DNA of 5,389 bases, from assembly GCA_031278135.1 (NCBI GenBank), contig JAITKY010000265.1, positions 1-5,389 on the forward strand. Reading direction: 5' to 3'. Positions 5,229 to 5,389 of the stretch are shown here, one piece after another (within the stretch, counting starts at the first letter, position 1; every line of letters starts with the position of its first letter). This DNA is from Prevotellaceae bacterium (lineage in GTDB: Bacteria; Bacteroidota; Bacteroidia; Bacteroidales; UBA932). Under the pieces are notes generated by a model. It did no database searches, was not told the origin of the DNA, and saw only the letters and a program-made list of their open reading frames with translations. The translations under genes and the position numbers were made by a program.

Positions 5229-5236
5229 CAAAGGTA
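5229..5236 (-). promoter_or_regulatory. Minus-strand Bacteroidota -7 element (TACCTTTG)
   Basis: Read on the minus strand, TACCTTTG fits TAnnTTTG at every fixed position, followed by TGTC and then ATG at 5224. The -33 region 19-21 bases upstream shows no clear TTTG (the best is ACTG), so the match is one-sided. The direct junction with an ATG gives it some weight. Confidence 0.45.
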
Positions 5237-5325
5237 ATACTTTTCCACATAATTCCCAGTAAAACCTTTAAAACGGATTTTGGTTTGTTAAAACCATGCA
5301 ACACACCTAATTGGCATAATATTTT

Positions 5326-5362
5326 GTAGTGTTTAGTTACTACGATTCAAGTAAACACTTGA
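5326..5362. promoter_or_regulatory. Overlapping dyads, possible operator or RNA switch
   Basis: Three inverted repeats share the same bases: AGTGTTTA (5328-5335) with TAAACACT (5352-5359), spacer 16; GTAGT (5326-5330) with ACTAC (5339-5343), loop 8; TCAAGT (5347-5352) with ACTTGA (5357-5362), loop 4. The outer pairing and the two small hairpins exclude each other. This could be an operator for a regulator, part of an element end, or alternative RNA folds. The function is unknown. Confidence 0.3.
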
Positions 5363-5389
5363 TATATAATATCTTATACCACAGATTGT

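Larger units (their letters stand above)
5011..5389. other. 379-bp region without a convincing full gene
   Basis: No ORF of useful length or recognisable protein is seen on either strand. The stretch contains a perfect 12-bp palindrome AACGAATTCGTT (5017-5028), overlapped by a TTCGTT/AACGAA hairpin (5023-5040), then a terminator-like hairpin, a short minus-strand ORF with a -7 element, and overlapping dyads near the right edge. Each of the last three is listed separately. The DNA is AT-rich and reads like a 3' untranslated region followed by the upstream or remnant part of a minus-strand gene. Confidence 0.6.

Overview
The window looks like a piece of a Bacteroidota (probably Bacteroidales) chromosome. 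The support is two promoter elements matching the phylum's TAnnTTTG -7 consensus, A-rich gene leaders mostly without Shine-Dalgarno sites, AT-rich coding DNA, and an ECF sigma / membrane protein / PorT-type barrel operon typical of that phylum. No single feature fixes the genus.

Layout. Positions 1-181 are the 3' end of a group II intron, with an intact 34-nt domain V and a foldable domain VI carrying a candidate branch-point A. After a short GC-rich spacer comes a mobile-element remnant: a perfect -7 element, a 20-codon ORF ending in an ATGA stop/start overlap, and a transposase ORF that appears to join a coiled-coil N-terminus to an IS5-type DDE catalytic half without its usual N-terminal part. 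Only 21 bp later begins rsmF, for a 16S rRNA m5C methyltransferase of normal length. It carries a GC-rich stem-loop inside its linker codons, and its last codons and stop lie in an AT-rich repeat cluster (2575-2662).

The second half is a compact three-gene operon (gaps of 6 and 6 bp): an ECF sigma factor, an unrecognised single-pass membrane protein in the anti-sigma position, and a small outer-membrane beta-barrel. The arrangement suggests envelope-to-transcription signalling: barrel or periplasmic domain senses, the membrane protein relays, the sigma factor is held or released. The middle protein shows no zinc-finger or FecR-like motif that I can see, so this is the best candidate for an undescribed system. 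A hairpin resembling a terminator closes the operon.

The last 379 bases hold no convincing full gene. They contain the terminator, a minus-strand -7 element directly before a 26-codon ORF, and overlapping dyads near the right edge.
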